Below are positions 45,491-56,220 of a DNA stretch of 56,220 bases, in pieces; within the stretch, counting starts at the first letter, position 1, and the number at the start of each line of letters is the position of its first letter. Where the stretch lies: the NCBI GenBank assembly GCA_027596035.1, contig JADGJA010000048.1:517-56736 (forward strand), in the 5' to 3' direction. Made by a program: the position numbers and the translations under genes. The notes beneath the pieces were generated by a model. It was given only the letters and a program-made list of their open reading frames with translations. It searched no databases and was not told the DNA's origin. The DNA comes from Thoreauomyces humboldtii. Its lineage: Eukaryota; Chytridiomycota; Chytridiomycetes; Spizellomycetales; Powellomycetaceae.

Positions 45491-47936
45491 CTACGCCTCG
45501 GACCTTCCCGCCTCCCTTTTCCTCCTAGCCGTCAACCGGAACTCCCCGGTCGTCTCATCCACGCTTCCCACCATGATCCTCCTCGAAGCCGCCTCCCGCA
45601 ACGCGATGGGATCCGACCCACCCGTCGGCGGCGGCGGCGGTTCCTTTGGTCGCAGGGAACGAGCGACGGCGGCCGACTCCTCCACCACCACGTCGACGTC
45701 AGGATCCGGGGGATCCACGTCTTCGGGTATCTGACGCATGAACCAGAGCAAGGAGTGGATCGAGTCCGTCAACCACAACGACGACGGGTTCAGGAAGCTG
45801 ACCGAGAGTCTCGCTGGCGACAGGCTCGAGGCGTGCATGAGGATCAGCACGCACGCGCACGCTATCCCGAGTTTGAGGACGACCCGACACGCCAGGTTGG
45901 TGTACACGGCCACGCGGAGCAGCGAGGTCGTGGCCGTCGTCGTGGACGTCGGATCCGTGTCGTAGATCGGGTGCACGGCCAGGTACGCGGAGAGGAACAG
46001 AGTCGAGAGCTTGGAGACGGCGCGGGTGAAGGTCGCGAGCTGGTGGTCGAGATCCACTTCCCAGCCAGGCGGCGAGGAGGTCCGCGTCACCAGTCCGCTG
46101 GCCAGGGCGAATCCAGCTGGGGTGTCGGAATTGAAGGCGCATCTTGTGGAAACGAAGACACCAAGGACGCAAGTCGGGTTAGAGATTCGGGGGTTTTTTC
46201 CGGGACCCGAGATTCGACCGATGAAAACTTACGGGAGAATGTCGCATGACATCGTCATCAGCGATTCCCACAGAAACTGGGCCGTTCCGTACCCACTCGT
46301 GCCGTTTCGGTATCCCGACGTCGTGTTCCTCAGGTCAAAGATCTCGGGCCTGTCGATGTAGGTCGCGGATCGAAGAGTGCTGACGACCGAGGGGGTCACG
46401 GAAGTCACTTCCACGGTCGCTTTGGCACGTCCCAGGACAACGTGCAGCTCGCAAAGAGCCACGCTGATGTTCTGGAACGACGTGGGATCGTCCTGGAGGG
46501 GCACAGCCAACGTCGTCATGTCCGAAAAGTCTCTCTCGAAGTGGAACGCCATGACGGCTGTATAAAATCCTCCAGATGGCGATACGTAGGGGTCGATGAA
46601 CAGGTCGCCCCATCCGACGGCTTCGAGCTGAACGGTAGGGGTTGTGTAGCCCGACTCCCTCGCAGCATACATGCTGTTGAATCCGCCGATGACGTCCCCG
46701 TTCGGAAACTGCAGGACGAGGTTCGTGGTCTCGTTGATGGAAGTGAGCGCCTGGATGCTTCCGACGACGCCCAGGTCCGTCAGGGACGAGCACGTGGCGT
46801 TGATGCCGACCGTGGAAAAGATGCCCTCGAACACGTCGCCCGCAGCCACGGACGACCAGTCGAGGTCCGAGTCGTCCGTCGAGCCCTGCCCGTTGGTGAG
46901 ATCCGGCAAGGTCAGAGAGGAGGCGATGATGCCGGAGCAACTGGTGGTGCCGTTCCGCGCCGGTGTCGTCGCTGTCGCTGCGATCCAGGTGGTCGATGGA
47001 CACAGTTCCTGTTCAGGGAGCAGCATGCCCGAGTACACGACGGGATCGTACAAGCGCGAGAAGCCCAGCGAGGCATCCTGCGCAAGCGCGATGGCACCGT
47101 CGGCGTCGCTGGAAGAGTAGATCTGAGCCTGGACGGGACCGTAGGCCGGCATGTGGCCGCGAGCCCTCTCGAAGGGGACAGGGACCTGGTAGTAGAGGGA
47201 ACCGATGGAACCTATGGCGATGGATTCGGCAAAGTATAGTATCAGCAGCAGGTTGGTGACGAAGCCTTGGCCGAGATGCACGTCTTCCACCCCACGATAT
47301 CCGAGACTGGAGATGGCGGTCCAGGTGGTCAGAAACTGACGCTGATCCATGCCTCCGCGGGTAAGTCGTCGAGCGATCAGGATCTGACACACGCGTCGAC
47401 AGAGTTCGAGGGGTGCGAACAGAGCGATCTGCACGCAGAGACCGACCACGAGACCTGCGATGGAGAGAATGTAGTCTGGTTCGAGCGGGAACTCGACTCC
47501 GTAGTTGCCCAATATCAGACCCGCGATACAGCTGATGACATTGACGGGAGAGGACATGAGCCATGAGCGCGTCGATCAGAATCAGACGACAAATACGTAA
47601 CACTTGCCATCCGAGGGTGAAGAGCTGGGCCAGGAAGAATGCGCTCCGCCAGTGGCCGGGATGGATGTCGTGGATGCGCTCTCCGACCCTGTCGAGCACG
47701 TTCTGACTGAAGGTGCGCCTGCCGTCGATATGTATCTGTGAGACGGAGGGTTGGCACTCCTTGAGGAGAGGCGATGGAGCGTGGACATGGTTGCCTTTGG
47801 CCAGCAGACCTTTGCTCTCCTCGCGACGCAGACTCGTGGAAGGGGACGCGGGAGGATACTGCTGATCGGCTCTGTCCAACTGTGCGGTACGTATGACGTG
47901 GGCGGAAAGGTCCCCGTGCGAGGTTGTGGGGTCCAT
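45491..47936 (-). CDS. Multi-pass membrane protein with large luminal domain, unknown
   Basis: Three exons (47936-47608, 47531-46233, 46142-45491) give 759 residues in phase. Hydrophobic segments occur near residues 100-125 (FFLAQLFTLGCCIAGLILGN), 130-160, 185-210, then near 570-590 and 605-630. Between helices 3 and 4 lies a ~350-residue domain rich in N-glycosylation sequons (NGT, NAT, NET, NIS, NTT, NGT), likely extracellular or luminal. The C-terminal tail is Asp- and Pro-rich and then basic, presumably cytoplasmic. The first intron uses a GC donor (G/GCAAGT at 47607), a perfect minor-class GC-AG site. Otherwise translation could start at ATG 47557 within the intron. I recognise no family. 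Its large glycosylated loop would suit a sensor or cell-surface role, which is only a guess. Confidence 0.65.
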
Positions 47937-48684
47937 CGCCCTTCTCTTCCGTACTTGTCCTTGTCTTCCTTCTTCCCGCAGGAGGGATCTGGGCTATGTC
48001 TGTGTGTACAACCGGAGGGGGATGCGATCTGCCTGGATGGCAAGCCGAACAACACGAGAAGAGAGAGAAGGGAGGAGCGCGACGCGTAGTGTTCGCGTTT
48101 AGGAAAGTGGAGTTGTGATGCCATGCAGATCCCCATCCATCCATCATCTTACCGGGATTAGGGTTCGTCTGGATCTCCTGGTGAAGGTTCTTACCGCGGG
48201 GGGAAGGGGGAGGGGGTAAACAACTTCAGAGGTCCGTTGCCCCTCCGGGTAATCTTTCCGCTGTGATGGGTAAACGCCCTTCAGATTGTGGGCCAAGGCG
48301 AGCGCAGAGAGGACCGAGACCGAGCCATCTCACGCCCACGGAAAGAAAAGCCTCGGCTCGATTCAGCGAAACGATACGGTCCGGTACGCTCATCGCCGAG
48401 CGAACAGACACCGACACAGACGAGGTTCCTTCGTGGCGACGCAGGAGCGGCTCACGAATCGAATCGTTTCTGGTCTGGTTTGCAATTCCCATCGACGGGT
48501 ACAAGGATCCATGTATTTTCATGTACAAACGGGTATAGAGAAGCAGAAAGAGAGACTACGCCATGTTTCAGCTACAGTTTACGGCTACTAGATATAAAAA
48601 GTCCAAGCAGCCACGCGTCCAAGAGTCCAAAGGTCCAAAACCAAGGAGAGGGGAGGGCGGGGAAGGTTGGGTGGGTGGGTTTCC
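47937..48684. promoter_or_regulatory. Intergenic region upstream of the membrane protein gene
   Basis: The 748-bp gap contains a G-rich tract (48198-48220) and short overlapping ORFs with no family motif. It probably includes the promoter of the downstream minus-strand gene and the terminator of the adenylation enzyme gene. Confidence 0.35.
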
Positions 48685-51600
48685 TCAGACGGTGACGTTC
48701 AAGGTGGCATGAATGGTGGGCACCCTGTTCTCATCGAAATGAGCCGCCGGCCAACCCTGCATGGTAGCGCCATCCTCCACGTAGTCACCCGCCATGATCA
48801 ACGTGTGTTCCAACAGACACGTGTCCTCGCCCATCTGAGCGCCCGACAGGAGTCGAGACCCCGTCCTCAGGACGCTCCTGCTTCCGACCTTCAGAGGGTT
48901 GAGACTGAAGTGACCTCTCGAGTTGATGTGGGACACCAGACTGGCGTCGTCGACGCTCACCCTGTCTCCCAGCGTCAGGAGGTCGGGTTCCGTGAACATG
49001 AGGCTGGGGAGTCCGCCGGAGAACAGCGAACAGTCCTTTCCGATCGTGGCGCCCAGGAACCGGAAGTAGAGGGTGCAGTAGTAGGTTCCCGTCAGGAGTC
49101 CCAGGATGCCGTGACCTCCGTAGCAGTGACGACGGAGGGATTCCACGGTGAGGAACACCTGCCAGCGTTGACAGTACGACGAGGTGTCCCAGTCGAACTT
49201 TCCGGCTTGACGACGGCCCATGAGGATCCACTTGGCTGCGATGACGATGAGGATCGCGAGGATGGCCTGGATGGTCAGGGAGATTCCCATGATGCCGAAG
49301 AAGGAGGCGTAGAGGATCACGCCACGTTCCCTGACCGTCTGTGCGAGGACGTTGGAGTGACGGTCCGCGACGAGTTTGGCGACGAGTTGCACTCTGAGAA
49401 GTAAGAAGATCGGCACGGGTCAGTTTCCATGGCCAAGCGAGGGAGCAACGTTCATGGGTGACACAGCAACATACCCAGAAACGGAAGACACGTTCCAGTA
49501 GAACCCGACGAACACGACGATGAAGATCGAATAGAGGAAGATGGGGAACTGGCCGAGGACGTAGTATGGAGCATGTCTACCGTAGAAGGCACGTCCGAAG
49601 GGGGTCGAGGCTTCGACCGACGATCGCTTTCTCTTCAGGTCCGCGAACGACTGCTTGGGCTTGCCCGGGACGACCTCAGTCTCCTGAGAGTAGTTGGGCT
49701 TGTAGGTAGCCATGACGAAGGACTGAGCCGATTCCGCGCCGAAGGTGGATACATCGGATTCCGAGTTGCGAGAGAGGGAGGAGTGAGGGCTGAAGTGAGG
49801 GTTGAACTCCATGGTGGTGTTGGAGTTGGAAGCCTGGAAGTGGTTGCCTTGGAAGGCGTGGGGTTGGAAGTCGTGGGTGAGAGTGGGTAGGGAGATGTCG
49901 CTGCGACTGGTGTCCTGGCTGTTCCGGGCGGTGACGGATGTGCTGCCCTCGTAGCTGTTGTCTGTAGGGGAGGGGGAAGGCGTGTCGGGAAGCTTCTTGC
50001 TGAGATCCACCGCCTCGCCTCGCTTGCTTCCGAGCCAGGTCGTGAACGGTGGGTAGACCTTCTTCCGCCTAGCCAGCGCACCGCTTCCGAACACGGCGCT
50101 TCTGCCTACCGTCGTGCCAGGCAAAAGGACAACTCGATCAGACACCATCGCCCTGTCCTCGACCTTGATGTAGTCGCTTCCTTCTCCATCCGAGGTGATG
50201 AGATGGGCACGGGAACCGAAGACGACGTCGTTTCCGATCTCCACGAGTCCAAAGTCGGGCATGGAAGGTCCTGTGCCCGGCCAGTAGACACGTCGACCGA
50301 CCTTTCCACCGAGGGCTCTGACGGCCACCGAGGTCATCTCGTAGTGTCCGCCGAAGAGATCCACAAACTCGCGGAAGCGATCGGCCGACATGAGCTTCTG
50401 CATGAACGCCATGCGCCAGTTGGTCCACACGCTTCGTTCCTGGACGGGGGACGGCTTGATCCGTCCGAAGGCCAGGTCCATGAGTTTTCGGATGAGGATC
50501 ACGAAGGAAAACAGGAAAACGGGTCCGACCGACACATTGAGGACGAGCGCTAGGTAGTGGTAAGCGATACGATGGGGCGCTGCGAACCAATGCAAAGTCT
50601 CGACTAGGGGATCCACGTTCGGAGTGGGTTGCTTCTGCACGAGTTGATACAGTCCTAGCATCCAGGGAAGTGCTCCGATGAGTCGACTGAAGAAGAACAT
50701 GGGCCAGGTGACGAAGAGGGTCAGGAACAAGTTGGGGGAGGGAGCCCGCGAACGCGCTCGGTTGGCTTTCAAAGGGTCGACGTCGGCCGTCTCCCAGCTC
50801 GACGAGTTGGGTCCGATGAACGTGTTGTCGGGTAGAACGCTGCCAGCTGCCACCACGGAGGCGAGACCGACTTGGCAGTTCTTTCCGATGTTGATCTTGC
50901 CGAGGTACATCGAAGTGTTGCGCTCCGCCGCGAACGGGCGACAAACGCAGCGATCGAAGCTGCTGTGGGCTCCGATGGTGATAAGGTCGTACTCTCCGAA
51001 CGTGACTCCTGGGTCGATCGTCACATCGCGACCTGCAAAAGAAAGAGAATCAAACGTTTAGTTCTCTGATGAGCCGACTTTCGACTCATGTACCAACAAA
51101 GACTCACCGATGTGGGCACCCAACAAACGGTAGTACAAGACACGGGTCCAGTTGAACAACTTAAAGTGACCGAGTCCAGCGACCTGGATGGTCTTCTGCA
51201 CGAGCCACCACCTCGTGTGGTACAATCCCCACATGGGATACATTCCAGCCTTGTACTTTCCGATCAGGATCCACTTGACAGCGATGCCGACGAGCGGGGA
51301 CACGAGCTCGGTGACGAAGTGCCCCGCAGCCATGGCGAGCAACAGGTTGGCCAATCTCCCGTAGATGAGTTGAGCGGTCGACCACTCGCCCGTGTTGGAC
51401 AGGACGTAGACGAGGATCGTCCAAGTGAGAGCTCGCTTCAAAGGGTAGAGGATGACGAGGGGGATCAACTGTACAAGCAGCAGGAACGGGTTGGTGGAGC
51501 TGCGCGTCTCCTTGCATCCGGGTAGAGGAACCGCGGAGTTGTTGCCCAACGTCACCTCAGAGGCGTTGGGGGATGTTCGGAGTTGGTCGCCGATGAGGGC

Positions 51601-54314
51601 CGACAGGGATCCGAGCTTCGGGTTGGTAAAGAGGAGATCGATGGGTAGACGCATGCCGAACTCTTTCCGGAGTGACGAGAGCAGTCTTCCTGCTTTCAAA
51701 CTGTCGCCTCCTGCGAAAAAGAAGTCCGTCTCCGCGGAGAGGCCGTGGACGGGACACCCGAGGATGTCCGCGACGATGCGGAACACGCGACTCTCGGTCG
51801 TGTCGCTCGCCGTAGAGTCACGATCCCCTGTGGACAGCGAGGCTCCCAAGAGGGATGACAATGCTTCCTCGTCAACGCTGAAGCCGTCGGGTCCGCGGGG
51901 AAGCGCCTCCTCGAGGACGTGGATGAGTCCAGGCTGGTAGAGACCGTCCGTTTGCTGCGAGATCTGCTTCCTGAGGTAGACCAGGGTGCGGTCGCTCGGT
52001 GCGTTGCCAGGACTCGTCGCGAGGATGATTTCCGGGAAGCTGTCGTGCTGATCCGGTCGGACGTGAACCATGATGGAAGGATCGTCGAGTATAGCACGAA
52101 TCTTCTCCGCAAACCAGATAAAGTTGATCAGATCCGGGGAGGAAGGAATCATGACGGTCAGCGCGGAGTTGGGAGGAGGGCAGGTGGCGGTGTAATGGCG
52201 CAAAGCAGCAGGAACATTGTCGTTGGTCTCTGGGATGCCGAAACGTTCAGCAAGTCGGATTCGCAAGACCTTGTTGTTGTTCTTTGGCACGTCATCCATG
52301 TACACGATGACGACCGGCCACTTTGCTTGCTGCAAGGAGCTGCTGACAGCTTCCTGGAGCTGGCGGAGATCGGCGCGAGGGGCCGTGTCAGGGGTGACGA
52401 GGACGACTCCGACGACTTCTTGGAGAACGTCGTGACCGACGGAGAAGGCAAGAGCCTGGCTGACGCGACCATAGATGGGAGAATTCGGGTCAGCGGAGGC
52501 GGTGACGATCGCTTCCTCGATCTCAAAGGGTGAAATAAGTTCACCGCCTCGGTTGATGACTTCCTTGTTTCGACCCGTCACATAGAGGTACCCGTCAGCA
52601 TCGAGGTAACCCATGTCTCCCGTGTCGAACCATCCATCGTTGGTGAAGACTGTCCTGTCGAGCGACCCGTCGCGGAGGTAGCCAGGGAAGAGCGGGGTTC
52701 CTCTTACACTGATCCTACCGACAGTGCCAGATGGACTCAAAGCGTCTCGACCGTCCAGGATGGCGATCTCGGGACCGACGCTGATGCCGGAAGTTCCAGG
52801 TCGGTCGAGGACGTAGTCGAGAGGAGGGGTGGAGATGGGCATGCACTCGGTCATACCGTAGGACGGCAGAACGGTGCAACGAAAAGTATCCCGCAGCTGC
52901 TCTGCGAGACTCGGGAGAAGGCCGCCCGCCGCGTTGCAGACCAAACGCATGTGGCACTGCGCTCGAGCTTCGGGTCGAGACTGGACGGCTTCCAGGATCA
53001 TGCTGTGCATGGACGGGGATGCGTAGTACCAGGTCGGAGACTGATCTTCCACGATGTCCCAGAAGAGGTTAGGGTCGAATGCGCTGCAACAGACGGTCGA
53101 TCCGCCTGCCATGATGGGGGCAAACAGATTCCTGACAATGCCACCACTGTAAACGAGAAAAGGGATCAGATCAATGTTGACTTTCATGAACGAAAAAGTC
53201 GGAATGTACGTACACATGGTTCAAGGGCATCTGCACAACAAGAAAAAGAGCTCCACGTCAACATCGTCTGCGCTTGGCCTACCTCCGTTCGTTACCCTTT
53301 CCGCAAACTCACCTGGTTGAGACAAACGTCGTTGGCGGTCAGTCCCCAGCTCTTGACGACAAAGGCGACACCGCCGACGATGCTCGCGACGGTGAGCGGC
53401 ACGGACTTTTTCGTCCCGCTTGTTCCCGACGTGAACAGCACGATGGCGGTGGCGTCGGGAGAGCTCGGGGTCCACCTTTGCTCCATCTCCTGGAACGCGT
53501 TCCTGGCGGAGGACGAGGAGTCGTCCCCGAGCACCCGCATGGAAAAGGTGAGATCTGGCTCGGGATCCACGAGGATGATGCTGATGCCGTGTTGTCGGAC
53601 CCATGGGTCGGAGAGTCCCAAGCGATCGACGTCTCCCGAGAGGACCATGACGGCGTTGGCCTTGCTCTGCAGGATGTCCGACTTTGTCTGCTGGACGCCC
53701 GATCCTCGGTTGACGGGAGTGGCGGTGACGTAGGAAGCGACGGCCAGTACCGCGAGAGCCAGGGTGGTACCGTTGGGTAAGGCGATGGCCACGATGGGCG
53801 GTCTGGTCGAGCTCGTGGAGAGACCCGGTATCCGAAAGGATTGGAGGAACTGGACCAGCCTGCGATGCGTGAGTTGGTTTCCCTGTGCGTCGCGGATGGC
53901 GGGTCGGGTGGTCCTCGGCAGCAGGTCGAGCAGGGAGGCATAGGTACGGTTGACCTGGGCGGTGACTTGGTGGATGAGGGGACCCAGCTCCTGGTCGTGG
54001 CCGGCCTTTGCCGCCTCTGGCAGTCGCTTCCACAGGGTGGCGTTGGCCTCGATGAGTTGGAATATGGGCCATTGGCGAGGAAAGCGTCTGAGCAGGATGA
54101 ACAGCGCGGCGAAGGGCACGCGACCCGAGGACGCTCGGTGATCGACGAGACCGGCGAGGAGGGAGGTTCGATCGACGATCAGGTCATTGGGATTTTGAAG
54201 GAGGGCGTGAAGGAGGTGGAGTATCTCCCTGTGATGGGATGAGCGGAAGGAAGCGAGGAGAGGCTCGTCGGCGATGTCATGGATGGTGAAGGGACGCGAG
54301 GAGGACGAGGACAT
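48685..54314 (-). CDS. Epsilon-poly-lysine-synthetase-like A-T-membrane-beta-helix enzyme
   Basis: Five exons (54314-53313, 53230-53214, 53146-51108, 51032-49475, 49393-48685), including one of 17 bp, give 1,774 residues in phase. Order: an adenylate-forming domain (LFTSGTSGTKKSVP near residue 290, MPLNHVGGIVRN across the micro-exon, YGMTE, GWFDTGDMGYLDADG, GRNKEVINRGGE), a carrier domain (FFAGGDSLKAG, near 819), then about six transmembrane helices. The helices alternate with left-handed beta-helix (hexapeptide-repeat) segments such as INIGKNCQVGLASVVAAGS. The element KWILIGKYKAG / KWILMGRRQAG is repeated. This is the layout of Streptomyces epsilon-poly-L-lysine synthetase (C-terminus TIGR02353), in which tandem membrane-associated domains elongate an amino-acid homopolymer. 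The activated substrate cannot be read here, and an acyl-CoA-ligase-like substrate is also possible. It is membrane-bound. Confidence 0.85.
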
Positions 54315-56004
54315 TATTGCGATCGGTCAGCGAGCGAGAGCGGTGTGTATGGATAATAGTAGTAGTGTAGTATGTAAGAGTATGTAAAAGCACCTTGACG
54401 TGCGTCAAAGCATCTAACGGGGGTGAAAGCGAGATATGGGAGGAGAGATGGGAACAACTGCCGTTCGTCCGTATACTAGGTGAAAAACCTGACTGCTGCT
54501 GCTGCTGAGGGGACAGGAAGGGGAGGAGGGAGGAGGGAGGAAGAGGGCATCCGCGGCGAACCGAACCTTCCAAGAAGGCCGGCGGCGAAGGGCCATTGCG
54601 CATGGGGGTCCGGAGCGGGACGAAGGGACGCAAGAGTGGGATGGGGATTAATCGAGGCGTTTGAGAATTTTGCAGCAAAGAAGACGAGGGAGGGAGAAAT
54701 ACACCCGCTCCTCCAGCCAGCCATCCAGCACGCTCTCTCTCGCTCCGCCTCTCTGCTGTCATTTCTTGGGTGTACCGCAGTGCATGGTTCTTCTCCCCTT
54801 TTCTTTTTTTTTTTTCTTTTCCTTGCCTGTTGTTTTGGGTGGAGAAGAGCCAAGGGGGGAGGGGTCGTGGCAGCCAAGGGGCGGCGGCACTCGGTAAACA
54901 CTCCGATTCACACTCCGACGGAGGAAAACTCTAAAATCTCATTCGACAGCCCACGGAAAGGAGAAAGAGTTGCGGCCTCTCGCCTTCTTTTCTTGGAGCA
55001 CCGACCGAGCCACCGGTAACCAGCCTGCTGAGCCTGGATACCTTTATCTCTGGTTATGGCGCAGATCTGCCAGCCAATCTGTGTGACAGAGAGATGGGGA
55101 AGCGATGTCATCGCTCAGAACCACTGCCAGTTTCTTTTTTTGCTTTTGTGTGCACAGTGCCCTTTTGTGTCCCGACCGCCACCATCCCACCCTTCCCTTC
55201 CCTTCTCTCTCGCTCTCGACCAGGAACCCCCCATCATCGCGTGCGGATCACGTTGCTGCCCTGCACAGATCGGCAGATTCTTCCTTCACGGTCCTTGGTT
55301 CCCTCCTCCCCCCGTCATTCTGATGAGGGGAAATGATGATGATGCTGATGATACAAGTAAGGTAGGCAGGCTATTGCCTCACGTACAGTACAGTACAGTA
55401 GGGCCGCAATTTTTACCGCAGGGACAGGGAATCCATGGATGAAGTCACTCTTCTTTCTTGAGCCTTGCGCTCACGAAAGAAAGAGCGGGGTCTTGCAGTA
55501 AATGCCTCTCCCTCCCTCTCCCTCACTCTGTCAACCATGTGCTTGCATCGGGCCCGCGCCTGCCCGCACAGAGCGATTGTGTGCCCACGATCGTGCTAAC
55601 AGGAGGAAAGGGAGGGAAGGCCATGCTGCAATTCTCTTTTACAGTTCACCGTGGCAACTGCATGCCAAAAAAGTCGCTCTGTGCCAATCATGCCACACGC
55701 ATTCAAAGGGACAGGCCATGCTGTGAAAGCGAAAAAAATATCCCTTCCCACGCGGTGTCATACACGAGGTTTTCCATCCGCACCTTGCGGCCGTTTCGAT
55801 AGCGCACAGCAACTAGTAACGCAAGGCGTGGGAAAATGTTGAACGCACATGATCCTTGCCTGAACGGTGTTGTTCACGAGATGCAGTGTCCGCCAAATGA
55901 AAAATGATGCCATGAAGCCATTCGTGTTGGAAAGGGGGAAAAGATGGGTTACATTTGAGTCACCAAAGTAAGTGACGGCCAAAGTAAGTGTAGAGTAGCG
56001 CTAA
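54315..56004. promoter_or_regulatory. Long non-coding region with pyrimidine tracts
   Basis: This 1.7-kb region upstream of the synthetase-like gene carries CT/GA-rich tracts (for example 54511-54546 and 55500-55530, plus a T-run at 54806-54817) and a triple GTACAGTA array at 55383-55400. Several ORFs exist on both strands, but all are low-complexity products of these tracts. It should contain the synthetase promoter and the 3' end of the next gene. Confidence 0.45.
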
Positions 56005-56220
56005 CTACGCCGGAGGTATTCTGCCTCTGCCTCTGCCTCTACCTTTCCCCCTCCCCCTTCCAGCGTTTCCAGCCCTCCGCCTTGCTGGAGGTGCCTGTTG
56101 TCCCCTCCGGAAAGCTTCAGGTCTTCCGTCCCCTTGCAGATGGGACTGGACGATGGTTCGCATGTTGCGGACGCTGAGGGTGTCGCGGTTGAAGTAGCGG
56201 ACTTGACGGCCTTGGTAGTT
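56005..56220 (-). CDS. 3' end of a gene with RG-rich tail (cut by window edge)
   Basis: From the right edge, one minus-strand frame stays open for 71 codons to a TAG at 56007-56005. It reads YQGRQVRYFNRDTLSVRNM followed by a basic linker and GRGRGKGRGRGRGR, then IPPA and the stop. The first part has ordinary globular composition and the tail is an RG repeat, encoded by the CCTCTG tandem near 56021-56040. RG-rich tails are common in RNA- and nucleic-acid-binding proteins. I do not recognise the family from this fragment. Confidence 0.6.
   Translation of the reverse strand, partial: NYQGRQVRYFNRDTLSVRNMRTIVQSHLQGDGRPEAFRRGQQAPPARRRAGNAGRGRGKGRGRGRGRIPPA

Noticed and set aside
54315..56004. ORFs in the pyrimidine-rich promoter region
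   Set aside because: All are low-complexity products of CT/GA tracts without start context, splice sites or motifs.
1..56220. CRISPR arrays, rRNA or tRNA genes
   Set aside because: I saw no direct-repeat/spacer pattern and no cloverleaf-like sequence with a TTCRANNC box in suitable spacing; a tRNA scan would be needed to exclude a missed tRNA.

Overview
The window is eukaryotic, almost certainly fungal. Genes are split by many short introns (mostly 58-100 bp, GT-AG, two of them apparently GC-AG), and the gene content is typical of fungi: a large siderophore-type NRPS, an SidA-like ornithine monooxygenase, a GIT1-like permease, F-box and GPI proteins. Two class C GPCR-like receptors with kelch and filamin-type ectodomains argue for an early-diverging, possibly zoosporic lineage rather than Dikarya. 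That placement is inference. Splice models below were built by hand. For the models with listed exons the exon phases agree and the summed length is a multiple of three, but no transcript data were available.

Region 1 (1-1,645) holds a tandem satellite with a dimeric 319-bp period, then gene-poor DNA with a decayed coding stretch. Region 2 (1,646-21,652) is a siderophore-type biosynthetic cluster. A 4,717-residue NRPS lies on the minus strand. A stand-alone IucB/SidF-type N-acyltransferase and an 805-residue fusion of ornithine N5-monooxygenase with a second, paralogous acyltransferase lie on the plus strand. Together these could hydroxylate ornithine, acylate it, and assemble a hydroxamate peptide. 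Region 3 (21,653-26,260) is repeat- and relic-rich: a rearranged inverted repeat, a broken GCR1_C-domain gene (Crypton-like), a degenerate ~150-bp tandem array related to the satellite at the left end, a small seven-helix membrane protein gene and further relics. The cluster is therefore bracketed by related satellite DNA.

Region 4 (26,262-34,053) contains a large secreted orphan protein gene with a nine-unit heptad repeat and apparent frameshifts, a GPI-anchored cysteine-containing protein (minus), an F-box-like protein (plus), and a 3' relic of the seven-helix gene. Region 5 (34,384-42,009) is a head-to-head pair of kelch/filamin/7TM receptors sharing a 256-bp promoter. Region 6 (42,575-54,314) has three minus-strand genes in tandem: a GIT1/PHS-type permease, an unknown glycosylated multi-pass membrane protein, and a 1,774-residue adenylation-carrier-membrane-beta-helix enzyme of the epsilon-poly-lysine-synthetase type. 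After a 1.7-kb non-coding stretch, the right edge cuts into the 3' end of a minus-strand gene with an RG-rich tail.

The most notable items are the receptor pair, the unusual architecture of the NRPS and of its precursor enzyme, and the epsilon-polylysine-synthetase-like enzyme.
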